Assembly: GCF_018623035.1 (NCBI RefSeq) | Contig: NZ_CP076023.1 | Location: 3,534,001 to 3,598,000, forward strand | Length of the DNA: 64,000 nt | Reading direction: 5' to 3' | Source: Cellulomonas dongxiuzhuiae | GTDB lineage: Bacteria > Actinomycetota > Actinomycetes > Actinomycetales > Cellulomonadaceae | Shown here: in pieces, positions 37,922 to 46,848 of the stretch | How positions within the stretch are numbered: position 1 is the stretch's first letter | Layout: every line of letters begins with the position of its first letter | Notes under the pieces: generated by a model | What the model was told of the DNA's origin: nothing | Seen by the model: only the letters and a program-made list of their open reading frames with translations | Databases searched by the model: none | Made by a program: the position numbers and the translations under genes

Positions 37922-39055
37922 ATGACAGCGACGTCCGGCACACGCACAGGGACCGTCCGCGGCCGGGGCCGCCTGACCAGGGGCGAGTGGGCGTCGATCT
38001 CCGTGATGGCGGCGGTCGTGCTCGCGCTCACCGTCGTCGGCTGGGGCGTGCTCGTCCTGGTCGTCGCGCCCGCGCAGTACCAGGTCGACTCGACCACGGT
38101 GTTCGGCGTCGGGCTGGGGCTGACCGCGTACACCCTGGGCATGCGGCACGCCTTCGACGCCGACCACATCGCCGCGATCGACAACACCACGCGCAAGCTC
38201 ATGACCGACGGGCAGCGGCCCGTGTCCGTCGGCTTCTGGTTCTCGCTCGGGCACTCGAGCATCGTGTTCCTGCTGTGCGTGCTGCTCGCGCTCGGCGTGC
38301 GCGCGCTGGCGGGGCAGGTCGAGGACGAGTCGTCGACGCTGCAGCAGACCACCGGCATGATCGGCATCTCGGTGTCCGCGGTGTTCCTGCTCGTCATCGG
38401 CGTGGTCAACCTCGTGGTGCTGCGCCAGATCCTGCGGGTCTTCCGGGACATGCGCGGCGGCGCGTACGACGAGGCGACGCTCGAGCAGCACCTGGCCAAC
38501 CGCGGCCTGATGAACCGCATCCTGTCGGGCGCGACGAAGGCCGTCCGCAAGCCGTGGCACATGTACCCCGTGGGCCTGCTCTTCGGCCTGGGGTTCGACA
38601 CCGCCACCGAGGTCTCGCTGCTCGTGCTCGCCGGCGGCGCCGCGGCGTTCGAGCTGCCCTGGTACGCGATCCTCACGCTGCCCGTGCTGTTCGCCGCGGG
38701 GATGACGCTACTCGACTCGATCGACGGCTGCTTCATGAACTTCGCCTACGGGTGGGCGTTCTCGCAGCCCGTGCGCAAGGTCTACTACAACCTCACGGTG
38801 ACGGGGCTGTCGGTCGCGGTGGCGCTGCTCATCGGGGGCATCGAGGTGCTGTCCGTCGTCACCGAGAAGCTGGGCCTGGAGTCCGGTCCCGTCGCGTGGG
38901 TCGGTGGTCTCGACCTCGGCTACGTGGGCTTCCTCGTGGTCGGGCTGTTCGTCGCGACGTGGGCCGTCTCGCTCGCGGTGTGGCGCTTCGGGCGCGTCGA
39001 GGAGCGCTGGACCGCGCACCTGCGACCCGCACCCGCGACCACCGAGCGCGACTGA
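37922..39055 (+). CDS. NiCoT-family nickel/cobalt permease (HoxN/NixA)
   Basis: The 377-residue protein shows all the NiCoT signatures: RHAFDADHIAAIDNTTRK (the HX4DH metal motif in helix 2), WFSLGHSSIVFL, FGLGFDTATEVSLL and GMTLLDSIDGCFMNFAYGW. Eight membrane segments are expected. It imports Ni2+ or Co2+ with high affinity for nickel enzymes or cobalamin; no urease or hydrogenase genes are in the window. GGGGGGAG precedes the ATG. Probably repressed by the divergent Fur-family protein. Confidence 0.94.
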   Translation: MTATSGTRTGTVRGRGRLTRGEWASISVMAAVVLALTVVGWGVLVLVVAPAQYQVDSTTVFGVGLGLTAYTLGMRHAFDADHIAAIDNTTRKLMTDGQRPVSVGFWFSLGHSSIVFLLCVLLALGVRALAGQVEDESSTLQQTTGMIGISVSAVFLLVIGVVNLVVLRQILRVFRDMRGGAYDEATLEQHLANRGLMNRILSGATKAVRKPWHMYPVGLLFGLGFDTATEVSLLVLAGGAAAFELPWYAILTLPVLFAAGMTLLDSIDGCFMNFAYGWAFSQPVRKVYYNLTVTGLSVAVALLIGGIEVLSVVTEKLGLESGPVAWVGGLDLGYVGFLVVGLFVATWAVSLAVWRFGRVEERWTAHLRPAPATTERD

Positions 39056-39123
39056 GGGACGGCGTCACCCCGCCGTGCCGACCGCACCGTCGGGCTCGAA
39101 GCGGTGGTGCGCCGGCCGCACCG

Positions 39124-40101
39124 TCAGGGGGTGTCGGGCACCGCCGCGGCCAGCCGCCGGGCCAGGACCGCGCACACCACGATCTGCAGCTGGTGGAACG
39201 CGATCACCGGCAGCGCGACGCTCGCCGCGACGGCCGGGGCGAACAGCACCGCCGCCATCGGCAGCCCGGTCGCCGCCGACTTCTTCGACCCGCACATCAG
39301 CAGCGCGATGCGGTCGCCGCGGTCCAGCCCGAGCCGCCCGCCGCCCCACCACGTCAGCCCGAGCATCGCGGCGAGCACGACGCCGCACACGACCAGCAGC
39401 GCCACGAGGGTCCCCACCGTCAGGTCGTCCCAGGCGCCCTCGGACTGCGCCTCGCTGACCGCGGTGAACACGACCAGCAGGATCGTCGCGCGGTCGGTGA
39501 CCTTGGTGAGCCGGCCGTGCCGTCGCAGCCACGCACCGATCCAGGGCTGCACGCACTGGCCGACCACGAACGGGAGCAGCAGCTGCAGCAGGATGCCGCC
39601 CACCGCACCGCCGTCGAGCCCCGCGCCCGTGGCACCCAGCAGCACCGCGACGAGCAGCGGCGTCAGCAGCACGCCCAGCACGTTCGAGATCGTCGCGCCC
39701 GTGATCGCCCCGGCGACGTTGCCGCGCGCGATCGACGTCATCACCACGGAGGACTGGACGGTCGACGGCAGCACCGACAGGTAGAGCAGGCCGTGGCGCA
39801 GCTCGGGGGCGAGCACCGCGTCGGGCAGCAGCTGGACCGCCAGCCCCAGCAGCGGGAAGACCAGGTAGGTCGCCGCGAGCATCGAGCCCTGCAGCCGGAA
39901 CCGCCGCAGCCCTTCGACGACCTCATGCGTCGGCATCCGGGCGCCGTAGAGGAAGAACAGCAGGACGATCGCACCCGTGCGCACGGTGTCCAGGCCCGCC
40001 GCGACCCCGTCGGGGACGGGCACGAGCAGCGCCAGCACCAGGACGCCGAGGATCATCGCGGTGAGCGGGTCGAGCCACCGCAGCCAGGTGGGGGTCCTCA
40101 T
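39124..40101 (-). CDS. Bile acid:sodium symporter-family transporter (BASS, YfeH-like)
   Basis: The 325-residue protein has about ten membrane segments. LYGARMPTHEVVEGLRRFRLQ, LSVLPSTVQSSVVMTSIARGN and CGSKKSAATGLPMAAVLF are the signatures of the SBF-like (PF13593) branch. Substrates in bacteria are mostly unknown organic anions. It converges on the nickel permease, with 68 bases between their ends. Confidence 0.88.
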   Translation of the reverse strand: MRTPTWLRWLDPLTAMILGVLVLALLVPVPDGVAAGLDTVRTGAIVLLFFLYGARMPTHEVVEGLRRFRLQGSMLAATYLVFPLLGLAVQLLPDAVLAPELRHGLLYLSVLPSTVQSSVVMTSIARGNVAGAITGATISNVLGVLLTPLLVAVLLGATGAGLDGGAVGGILLQLLLPFVVGQCVQPWIGAWLRRHGRLTKVTDRATILLVVFTAVSEAQSEGAWDDLTVGTLVALLVVCGVVLAAMLGLTWWGGGRLGLDRGDRIALLMCGSKKSAATGLPMAAVLFAPAVAASVALPVIAFHQLQIVVCAVLARRLAAAVPDTP

Positions 40102-40480
40102 GCGGAGCGACGGGAGCGGAGGCGGGGGCGGAGGCTCACCGGCACATCCTCGCGCACGCGTACACGTCCGCGGCGCCCCGTCACGCCCCTGGGGACGTCC
40201 GCTCGCCCATCTGCGTCGGGCACCCGCTCCCACGCCGCGCGCGAGTCGTCCTCGCTCAGGGTGTTGGCGAAGGCGCGGCAGCGCCTCCACCTCGATCTCG
40301 AACCCGGGGGGCCGGGTACCGGGGCCCCAGGCGCGTGTCGTGCCAGGTGTGCCCGGTTCGACCGTTGGCGCGACGACTGTCCCGGCACATCGCCCGGGTG
40401 TCCAGGGGTCGCGGGCGACGGGTGGGGACGGCCGCGCCGTACAGCCGTCGACGCGCGGGCGCTCGCGCTACCGTCGGTCG
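40102..40480. other. Intergenic region without a recognised gene
   Basis: About 380 bases between divergent genes. Minus-strand frames at about 40100-40300 show short protein-like pieces in two frames (such as PGFEIEVEALPRLRQ and SEDDSRAAWERVPDADG), which may be a decayed small gene. No start/stop pair makes an intact product, and no clear promoter or repeat is seen. Confidence 0.4.
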
Positions 40481-40927
40481 ATGAGCGGGGACGCACCACC
40501 GCACGCCGGGCCGCCGCGGGTCGACGGCGACCGCCACCTGCGCATCGCGCCCGAGGACGTCGTCGACGTGTTCGTCTACGTCGTCGTGCTCAACCTGGCC
40601 CAGCAGTACGCGCCGCAGGTCATCACGGAGTCGTTCTCGATGTCGCTGCTGGTCGCGGTGGTCCTCAAGCTCGTGCTGGAGGCCGTGCTCGCGGTGAAGG
40701 GCTGGGCGCGGCGCAGGTTCGCCGCCGCGCGGACGCCCGTCGGCAAGGTCGTCGGCGTGCTGACGCTGGCGGTGATCCTGCCCGGCTCGAAGCTCCTGGT
40801 GCTCGAGGTCGTCGACGTCGTCTTCGGCGACGCGGTGAGCCTGGGCGGGTTCTTCCTCGTCACGGCCCTGATCCTCGTGCTGCTGCTGGCGCGGCTGGGC
40901 GTCCGCAGGCTGCTGGCGTCCACCTGA
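40481..40927 (+). CDS. Small membrane protein of unknown function
   Basis: The 148-residue protein has a polar N-terminus, three hydrophobic stretches (VVDVFVYVVVLNLAQQY; SMSLLVAVVLKLVLEAVLAV; LGGFFLVTALILVLLLARL) and a fourth weaker one around GVLTLAVILPGSKLLVLE. No family recognised. Third-position G+C and hydrophobic pattern support a real gene. The nearest downstream gene is on the same strand after 108 bases. Confidence 0.75.
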   Translation: MSGDAPPHAGPPRVDGDRHLRIAPEDVVDVFVYVVVLNLAQQYAPQVITESFSMSLLVAVVLKLVLEAVLAVKGWARRRFAAARTPVGKVVGVLTLAVILPGSKLLVLEVVDVVFGDAVSLGGFFLVTALILVLLLARLGVRRLLAST

Positions 40928-41035
40928 CGAGATGCGTCCGTGGCCCCGGGTCGTGGACGCGGACCACTCCGCCGACGGCCTAGCCTGGGGAGGCACCCGA
41001 GAAAGGACCCGGACGGCACCGGCCGCCCGACCCCC

Positions 41036-42076
41036 ATGACGAAGACCCTCCTGGCCGTCGACGGCAACTCCCTGCTCCACCGCTCGTTCCACGCGCTGGC
41101 GGGCTCGCAGCTGCGCACTCGCGACGGGCAGGCCACGTGGGCCGTCAAGGGCGCGCTGTCGCAGATCCTCGGTGCCGTCGACCGGGTCGCCGCCGACGCC
41201 GTCGTCATCGGGTTCGACGACGCCGCGGGCAACGAGCGCAAGGTCGCCCACCCGCACTACAAGGCGCACCGCACCGAGAAGCACGCCGACCTGGTCACGC
41301 AGCTCTCGCTCGCGGTCGACGTCTTCTGGTCCGCCGGCCTGCACGTCGTGATCCCTGACGGCCTGGAGGCCGACGACGTCCTGGCCTCGGCCGCCTCCAC
41401 GGCGACGGCCGCGGGCTGGCACACCGTGGTCTGCACGTCCGACCGCGACGCGTTCGCGCTGGTCACGGAGACGACGTCGGTGCTGCGGATCATCAACGGC
41501 GGCGTCGAGGCCTCCCCCGTCCTCAACCCGGAGCGGCTGCGCATCCTGCTCGGCATCGACCCGTGGCAGTACCGCCAGTACGCGGCGATGCGGGGGGACG
41601 CGTCGGACAACCTCACCGGCATCCGCGGCATCGGCGAGAAGACCGGCGTCGCGCTGCTCAACGCGTTCGGCTCCGTCGAGGCCGCCTTCGCCGACATCGA
41701 CACCAACGACGGCGCCCGCGTCGCCGAGGTGCTCGGCAAGGCGTGCGTCAAGAAGCTCGCGGACCCGGACGGGCGTGCGGCGTTCTGGCAGAACGTCGAG
41801 CTCATGACGATGCGCACGGACCTGGACCTCGAGACGGACCTCGCCGCCGGGACCGGGCCGGGCCTCCTGCCCCTCGACCCGCAGGCCCTGCACGACGCGC
41901 TCGCCAAGGTCGAGCTCCACTCGCTGCAGTGGCTGGCGGCCCGGGTGCTGGCCGGCGCCGCCGCGGACGCGCCCCGCGAGGCCGTGACACGGGCGCCGGC
42001 CCCCGCCCGCGAGCCCGCCACCGTCACGGCGGCCGTCGTGGACGCCGAGGACGAGGACGACCTGACGCTGTTCTGA
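41036..42076 (+). CDS. 5'-3' exonuclease (Pol I N-terminal-domain type, stand-alone)
   Basis: The 346-residue protein has the acidic cluster of FEN-like 5' nucleases: LLAVDGNSLLHRSFHAL, IGFDDA, GLEADDVLAS and TSDRDAFALV. The helix-hairpin-helix GDASDNLTGIRGIGEKTGVALL follows. The first ~290 residues match the 5' nuclease part of DNA polymerase I, without polymerase domains. The last 60 residues are disordered and acidic, ending DEDDLTLF. It would remove 5' flaps or RNA primers. Such stand-alone copies beside a full polA are usual in actinobacteria. Confidence 0.92.
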   Translation: MTKTLLAVDGNSLLHRSFHALAGSQLRTRDGQATWAVKGALSQILGAVDRVAADAVVIGFDDAAGNERKVAHPHYKAHRTEKHADLVTQLSLAVDVFWSAGLHVVIPDGLEADDVLASAASTATAAGWHTVVCTSDRDAFALVTETTSVLRIINGGVEASPVLNPERLRILLGIDPWQYRQYAAMRGDASDNLTGIRGIGEKTGVALLNAFGSVEAAFADIDTNDGARVAEVLGKACVKKLADPDGRAAFWQNVELMTMRTDLDLETDLAAGTGPGLLPLDPQALHDALAKVELHSLQWLAARVLAGAAADAPREAVTRAPAPAREPATVTAAVVDAEDEDDLTLF

Positions 42077-42170
42077 GCGGGGACCCCGACGACACCGCAG
42101 GACCTCGTGCCACCCGCAACGCCGCGCTTCCTCGTGTCGTGCGGAGGGCGGTCGCGGTGGAGGATGCAGC

Positions 42171-43106
42171 ATGAAGACCTTCACCCTGCCGGGGACCGAC
42201 GTCGTCGCTCCCAACGTCGTGCTCGGGCTCATGCGGATCGCCGAGAAGTCGGACGACGAGATCCGTGAGCTCGTGCGCACCGCACGGGACGCGGGCATCG
42301 ACTTCGTCGACCACGCCGACGTCTACGGCCGCGAGATGCACGAGTGCGAGCGCCGGTTCGCCGACGCCATGGCGCTCACGCCCTCGCAGCGCGACGAGAT
42401 CACGATCCAGACCAAGTGCGGGATCGTGCGCGAGGGGCCGTACTTCGACTTCTCGTACGAGCACATCATGGCGTCGGTCGAGGCCTCGCTGCAGGCCCTG
42501 CGGACCGACCACGTGGACGTCCTGCTGCTGCACCGCCCGGACGCGCTCGTCGAGCCGGACGAGGTCGCGCGGGCGTTCGACGAGCTCGAGGCGGCCGGCA
42601 AGGTGCGGGCGTTCGGCGTCTCCAACCACACGCCGCGGCAGATCGAGCTGCTCAAGCGGTCGGTGCGCCAGCCGCTCGTGGCCAACCAGCTCCAGCTGTC
42701 GATCACGCACGCGGCGCTCGTCGCCCAGGGCGTCGCCGGGAACATGGTGGCCGAGGACCAGTCCGTCACCCGGGACGGCGGCGGGCTGCTCGACTACTGC
42801 CGCCTGAACGACATCACCGTGCAGGCGTGGTCGCCGTTCCAGGCCGGGTTCTTCACGGGCACGTTCCTCGGCTCCCCGGAGTACCCCGAGCTCAACGCCG
42901 TCATCGACCGGCTCGCCGCCCAGTACGAGGTGCCGCCGATCGCGATCGCCACGGCGTGGATCACGCGGCACCCCGCGCAGATGCAGGTCGTGCTCGGCAC
43001 CACGACCCCCGAGCGGGTCGCGGGGGCGGCCCTCGGGTCGGACCTGCCGCTGACCCGGGCCGAGTGGTACGAGCTGTTCCGCGCTGCCGGGCACATCGTC
43101 CCCTGA
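42171..43106 (+). CDS. Aldo/keto reductase (YdhF-like)
   Basis: The 311-residue TIM-barrel protein has the catalytic tetrad: Asp in DFVDHADVYG with its Tyr, Lys in IQTKCGI and His in LLLHRPD. GVSNHTPRQIELL and the C-terminal VVLGTTTPERV bind NADPH. The closest remembered relative is E. coli YdhF. It reduces carbonyls; the native substrate is unknown. It begins 94 bases after the exonuclease gene. Confidence 0.92.
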   Translation: MKTFTLPGTDVVAPNVVLGLMRIAEKSDDEIRELVRTARDAGIDFVDHADVYGREMHECERRFADAMALTPSQRDEITIQTKCGIVREGPYFDFSYEHIMASVEASLQALRTDHVDVLLLHRPDALVEPDEVARAFDELEAAGKVRAFGVSNHTPRQIELLKRSVRQPLVANQLQLSITHAALVAQGVAGNMVAEDQSVTRDGGGLLDYCRLNDITVQAWSPFQAGFFTGTFLGSPEYPELNAVIDRLAAQYEVPPIAIATAWITRHPAQMQVVLGTTTPERVAGAALGSDLPLTRAEWYELFRAAGHIVP

Positions 43107-43333
43107 CCGCCGGGCCCCGGAGCCCGGTCCGCAACCGTGCGGGCCGGGCGCCGTCGTGCTCCCGTCGGACTGTCCACCCCGGCCGTCCTCGGCCGGGCGG
43201 TCCTCCCGGTCGAGGCCGTCGCGGCGCCAGGCTCCGTCGCTCGCTCCACACGGCCGACGCCCACCTGGTGAGCATCGCCCCGGCGGCCTGAGACCGACCT
43301 GGCACCTCCTCGACCGACCGGGTCGGTACCGTC

Positions 43334-44014
43334 CTACCCGCCGGCAGCGCCCGTGAAGTAGTCGACCAGCCCCGAGCGCACCTGCAGGTAGAGCGACCGG
43401 CTCGGCACGGTCTCACCGCGCTCGGCGCGGCGTGCCCACTCGTCGTACGCCAGGCGCACCGCGGTGCCGATCGCGGTGACCACGGTGCGGGCGCGCAGCT
43501 CGTCGACGTCGGGGTGGTCGCTGGCGTGCAGCACGATGGTGGTGAGCTCCTGCACCTGCTCGGCGTCGCGGGCGAGGGCACGAGCGAGGAGGCCCGGGTC
43601 GGTGAGGACGAGCCGGCGGACCCGCAGGACGCGCGCGTGGCTCGCTGCCGGTTCGGCGTCGAAGGCGTCGAAGTGCGCGAGGAACGCCTGCTCGATCGCG
43701 CGGACCACGGCGGGACCCCGCTGGTCGACACCGCGCACGCTCGCGACGAGCCGTTCCATCGAGTCGTCGTCGACGAACAGCGCGTTCTCCTTCGTCCCCG
43801 CGTGGCGGTAGAAGGTGCGCGGGGCGATGCCCGCGGCGTCGGCGATGGCCTCGACGCTCGTGGCCGGGACGCCCTGGCGCTCGAAGAGGTCGAGTGCGGC
43901 GTCGGTGATCGCGCGACGGGTCTCACGGCGGCGGTGCTCGCGCAGGCCGCAGTCGGCGTCCGGGCCGTCGGGGACGCCGTGCGGGCCGCGCTGCGGGTCG
44001 TCCACCTCGAGCAT
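43334..44014 (-). CDS. TetR-family regulator of the adjacent exporter
   Basis: The 226-residue protein has a His/Arg-rich N-terminal extension, then the TetR helix-turn-helix (RRAITDAALDLFERQGVPAT ... AGIAPRTFYRHAGTKENALF) and an all-helical ligand domain. GGGAGG sits eight bases before this ATG, which supports it over upstream in-frame starts. It faces the DHA2 exporter gene and shares the operator at 44044-44058, so it is probably its drug-responsive repressor. Confidence 0.9.
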   Translation of the reverse strand: MLEVDDPQRGPHGVPDGPDADCGLREHRRRETRRAITDAALDLFERQGVPATSVEAIADAAGIAPRTFYRHAGTKENALFVDDDSMERLVASVRGVDQRGPAVVRAIEQAFLAHFDAFDAEPAASHARVLRVRRLVLTDPGLLARALARDAEQVQELTTIVLHASDHPDVDELRARTVVTAIGTAVRLAYDEWARRAERGETVPSRSLYLQVRSGLVDYFTGAAGG

Positions 44015-44043
44015 CCGTTCATCCTCCCACCCCACGACGATGG

Positions 44044-44064
44044 TGGCAGTTACTGCCATATACT
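44044..44064 (+). promoter_or_regulatory. Operator TGGCAG-TTA-CTGCCA abutting a TATACT -10 box
   Basis: Six-base inverted arms (44044-44049 and 44053-44058) are followed directly by TATACT (44059-44064), a good -10 for the exporter gene. The -35 is weak (GACGAT at 17-base spacing). A TetR dimer bound here would cover the promoter spacer and block polymerase. Confidence 0.6.
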
Positions 44065-44132
44065 CGTCGCCCGGACGTCCGCGGTTCCTCAGGAACGCCG
44101 CCCGCGACCCCCTCCCCTGACAGAGAGACCTC

Positions 44133-45614
44133 ATGACGCTCGAGCACGACCTGCGGCCCACCCCGCCCTCCACCCCGGACGGGGCCCCCGCGATCCGCAC
44201 CGGCCCCGTGATCGCGCTGCTCGTGGCCTCCGCGTTCGTCGTCATCCTCAACGAGACGATCATGGGCGTCGCCCTGCCCCGGCTCATGGTCGACCTCGAC
44301 GTCACCGCCGCGACCGCGCAGTGGCTGACCACCGGCTTCCTGCTGACCATGTCGATCGTCATCCCGTGCACCGGCTACCTGCTGGCCCGGTTCCCGCTGC
44401 GGGGACTGTTCTTCACGGCGATGTCGCTGTTCGCCACCGGCACCCTCGTCGCGGCGCTCGCGCCCGGCTTCGAGGTGCTGCTCGCCGGGCGCGTCGTCCA
44501 GGCGTCGGGCACGGCGATCATGCTGCCCCTGCTGTTCACCACGGTGCTCAACGTCGTCCCGGCCAGCCACCGCGGCCGCATGATGGGCGTCATCTCCATC
44601 GTCATCGCCGTCGCTCCCGCGATCGGCCCGACGGTGGCTGGCGCGATCCTGTCCGCGCTCGACTGGCGCTGGATGTTCTGGCTCGTGCTGCCCATCGCGC
44701 TGCTCGCCATCGCGCTCGGCGCCGTGTGGGTGCGCAACGTCACCGAGACGTCGCCGGCGACGTTCGACCCGCTCTCCGCGCTGCTCGCGGCGGCCGGGTT
44801 CGGCGGACTCATCTACGGCCTCAGCCTCGTCGGGGAGTCGGCGTCGGGGCACGCGCCCGTGGCGCCCGGCATCCCGGTCGTGGTCGGCGTCGTCGCGCTC
44901 GTCGTGTTCGTGTGGCGCCAGCTGGTGCTGCAGCGGACCGACTCCGCCTTCCTCGACCTGCGCACGTTCACCTCGCGGTCCTTCAGCCTCGCCGTCGTGC
45001 TCGTCGTCGTCGTGATGTCGGCGCTGTTCGGGTCGCTCATCCTCCTGCCGCTGTACCTGCAGCAGGCGCTCGCGCTCGACACCCTGACCGTCGGCCTGAT
45101 GATGCTGCCCGGCGGCGTCCTCATGGGCGTCATCGCGCCCGTGGTCGGCGCCCTCTTCGACCGTCACGGGCCGCGGCCGCTGGTCCTGCCCGGCATGGTC
45201 GTCGCCGCGGCCGCGCTGTGGGGCATGACGACGTTCGGCATCGACACGCAGATCTGGTGGATCGTGGCCGTGCACATGACCCTCAACCTGGGCCTCGGCT
45301 TCGTCTTCACACCCCTGCTGACCTCGGCGCTCGGGTCGCTGCCCCGCTCCCTGTACTCCCACGGCAGCGCCATCACCAGCACGCTGCAGCAGGTCGCCGG
45401 CGCCGCCGGCACCGCGCTGTTCGTCACGCTCATGTCGGTCGGGGCCGCCGGTGCAGCTTCCGCGGGTGCCGCACCCGCCCAGGCGATGGCCGTGGGCGTG
45501 CACCGCGCGTTCGTCGTCGGCGCGTTCATCGCCAGTGTCGCGGTCGTGCTCACGCTGTTCGTGCGCAAGCCTGCGGAGGTCGAGGGGGAGGCTCCGGTGC
45601 TCGTCGGGCACTAG
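44133..45614 (+). CDS. MFS multidrug exporter, DHA2 family (EmrB/QacA-like)
   Basis: The 493-residue protein has 14 predicted membrane segments. NETIMGVALPRLMVDLDVTAATAQWLTTGF is the DHA2 helix-1 motif region, and GRVVQASGTAIMLPLLFTTV is motif C-like. It exports drugs or toxic metabolites by proton antiport. Expression is probably held down by the divergent TetR regulator. A strong hairpin (45703-45747) lies after it. Confidence 0.93.
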   Translation: MTLEHDLRPTPPSTPDGAPAIRTGPVIALLVASAFVVILNETIMGVALPRLMVDLDVTAATAQWLTTGFLLTMSIVIPCTGYLLARFPLRGLFFTAMSLFATGTLVAALAPGFEVLLAGRVVQASGTAIMLPLLFTTVLNVVPASHRGRMMGVISIVIAVAPAIGPTVAGAILSALDWRWMFWLVLPIALLAIALGAVWVRNVTETSPATFDPLSALLAAAGFGGLIYGLSLVGESASGHAPVAPGIPVVVGVVALVVFVWRQLVLQRTDSAFLDLRTFTSRSFSLAVVLVVVVMSALFGSLILLPLYLQQALALDTLTVGLMMLPGGVLMGVIAPVVGALFDRHGPRPLVLPGMVVAAAALWGMTTFGIDTQIWWIVAVHMTLNLGLGFVFTPLLTSALGSLPRSLYSHGSAITSTLQQVAGAAGTALFVTLMSVGAAGAASAGAAPAQAMAVGVHRAFVVGAFIASVAVVLTLFVRKPAEVEGEAPVLVGH

Positions 45615-45702
45615 GGCCACAGGGCCGCTGACCCTCTGGGACCGCTCGTCGCGGCGGGCCTGCTGACGCAGCCGCGGCTCCCACCGTCGCCGCAGGCGAC
45701 AC

Positions 45703-45747
45703 GACGGACCGGTATCGACCCCTTCCTGGAGTCGATGCCGGTCCGTC
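45703..45747 (+). terminator. Hairpin terminator after the DHA2 exporter
   Basis: Seventeen-base arms (45703-45719 and 45731-45747) pair with one G-U/T-G position around an 11-base loop. It separates the exporter transcript from the downstream VTC operon. No U-tract follows. Confidence 0.75.
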
Positions 45748-45903
45748 TCCACGTTCTCAGGAGGCTCAAAGGGTCGACCACCATGCTGCGGGCTCCCGAT
45801 GTTCATCCACCGGCCCGCCGCTGTTCGTCGCGCCGGCCGGACCCACGAGAGGACCGCGCCCGTGCGACGCCTGTCCCGACGCGCCACCGAGGACCCCGGA
45901 GCC

Positions 45904-46848
45904 ATGCCGGACGCGACGGACGACGGTCCGGTCGCGACCGTCGCGAGCGCCGCCCGCACCAACACCGCCAGCCGCCTGCACGCGTTCAACCGGTTCGAGA
46001 TCAAGTACCTCGTTCCGCAGGCCCAGGCCGACGAGCTCCGCACCGAGCTGGGTCGGCACATGGACGAGGACGCCTACTCCGGCGCGACCGGCTACCCGGT
46101 CACGAGCCTCTACTACGACACCCCGCACCTGAGGTTGTACTGGGAGAAGATCGAGGGGCTGAGGTTCCGGCGCAAGCTGCGTGTCCGGCACTACGGCACG
46201 GCGGACGACCTGACCGCGGACTCGGCGGTGTTCGTCGAGATCAAGCAGCGCGTCAACCGCGTCACCCAGAAGCGGCGGGTGCGCCTGCCGTACCGCGACG
46301 CCCTGCTGCTGTGCTCACCGCAGGGGTACGCGCCGGTCGGTGAGATCAGCAGCCGTGAACACGCCTTCCTGGACGAGGTGACCGCCCTCGTCGGTGAGCT
46401 CGGGCTGCGCCCGACCGTGACGACGGCCTACCACCGTGAGGCGTGGGTGGGACGCGAGGCCGATCTGGGCCTGCGCATCACGCTCGACCACCGGCTGCGC
46501 GGCCGGGACCGCGACTTCCACCTGGCCTCCGAGAGCCTGAACCGCCTCACGCTGCCCCCGGGGCTGTCGATCCTGGAGGTGAAGGCCGACGAACGCGTCC
46601 CGACGTGGGTCACGGACGCGGCAGCCCGGATGAGCCTGGACCTGGTCCGGATCTCCAAGTACTGCCAGAGCGTGCAGGCCTTCGGTCTCGCGCCCCGCTC
46701 CCTCGCGCACGCACCCGACGAGGTCGACGAGGTCCTGCGCCCGGCGCCGGACCAGGCACCCGGCCGTCACCGCGTCACGTCTGCACGCCCGACCACCCCG
46801 ACCGGCGTCGACGACGCCCCGAGCCGACAAGGTGCACCCACCCGATGA
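45904..46848 (+). CDS. VTC-domain protein (polyphosphate polymerase-like)
   Basis: The 314-residue soluble protein is a triphosphate-tunnel-type VTC domain. RFEIKYLV (ExK), SLYYDTPHLRLYWEKIEGL, FRRKLRVRHYG, VFVEIKQRVNRVTQKRR and LSILEVKADERVP supply the ring of basic and acidic tunnel residues. In yeast, VTC4 makes polyphosphate from ATP. The bacterial product in this context is not established. The ATG at 45904 follows CCGGAG; longer frames reach upstream to 45799. The C-terminal 45 residues are disordered. Its TGA overlaps the ATG of the DUF4956 gene. Confidence 0.9.
   Translation: MPDATDDGPVATVASAARTNTASRLHAFNRFEIKYLVPQAQADELRTELGRHMDEDAYSGATGYPVTSLYYDTPHLRLYWEKIEGLRFRRKLRVRHYGTADDLTADSAVFVEIKQRVNRVTQKRRVRLPYRDALLLCSPQGYAPVGEISSREHAFLDEVTALVGELGLRPTVTTAYHREAWVGREADLGLRITLDHRLRGRDRDFHLASESLNRLTLPPGLSILEVKADERVPTWVTDAAARMSLDLVRISKYCQSVQAFGLAPRSLAHAPDEVDEVLRPAPDQAPGRHRVTSARPTTPTGVDDAPSRQGAPTR

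Noticed and set aside
40098-40499. Possible small minus-strand gene between BASS and membrane-protein genes
   Set aside because: Protein-like pieces occur in two different frames with no intact start-to-stop product. At best a decayed gene.
44019-46061. Long minus-strand frame opposite the DHA2 exporter
   Set aside because: His/Asp/Arg/Glu-rich shadow without recognisable domains, while the plus strand holds a complete exporter.
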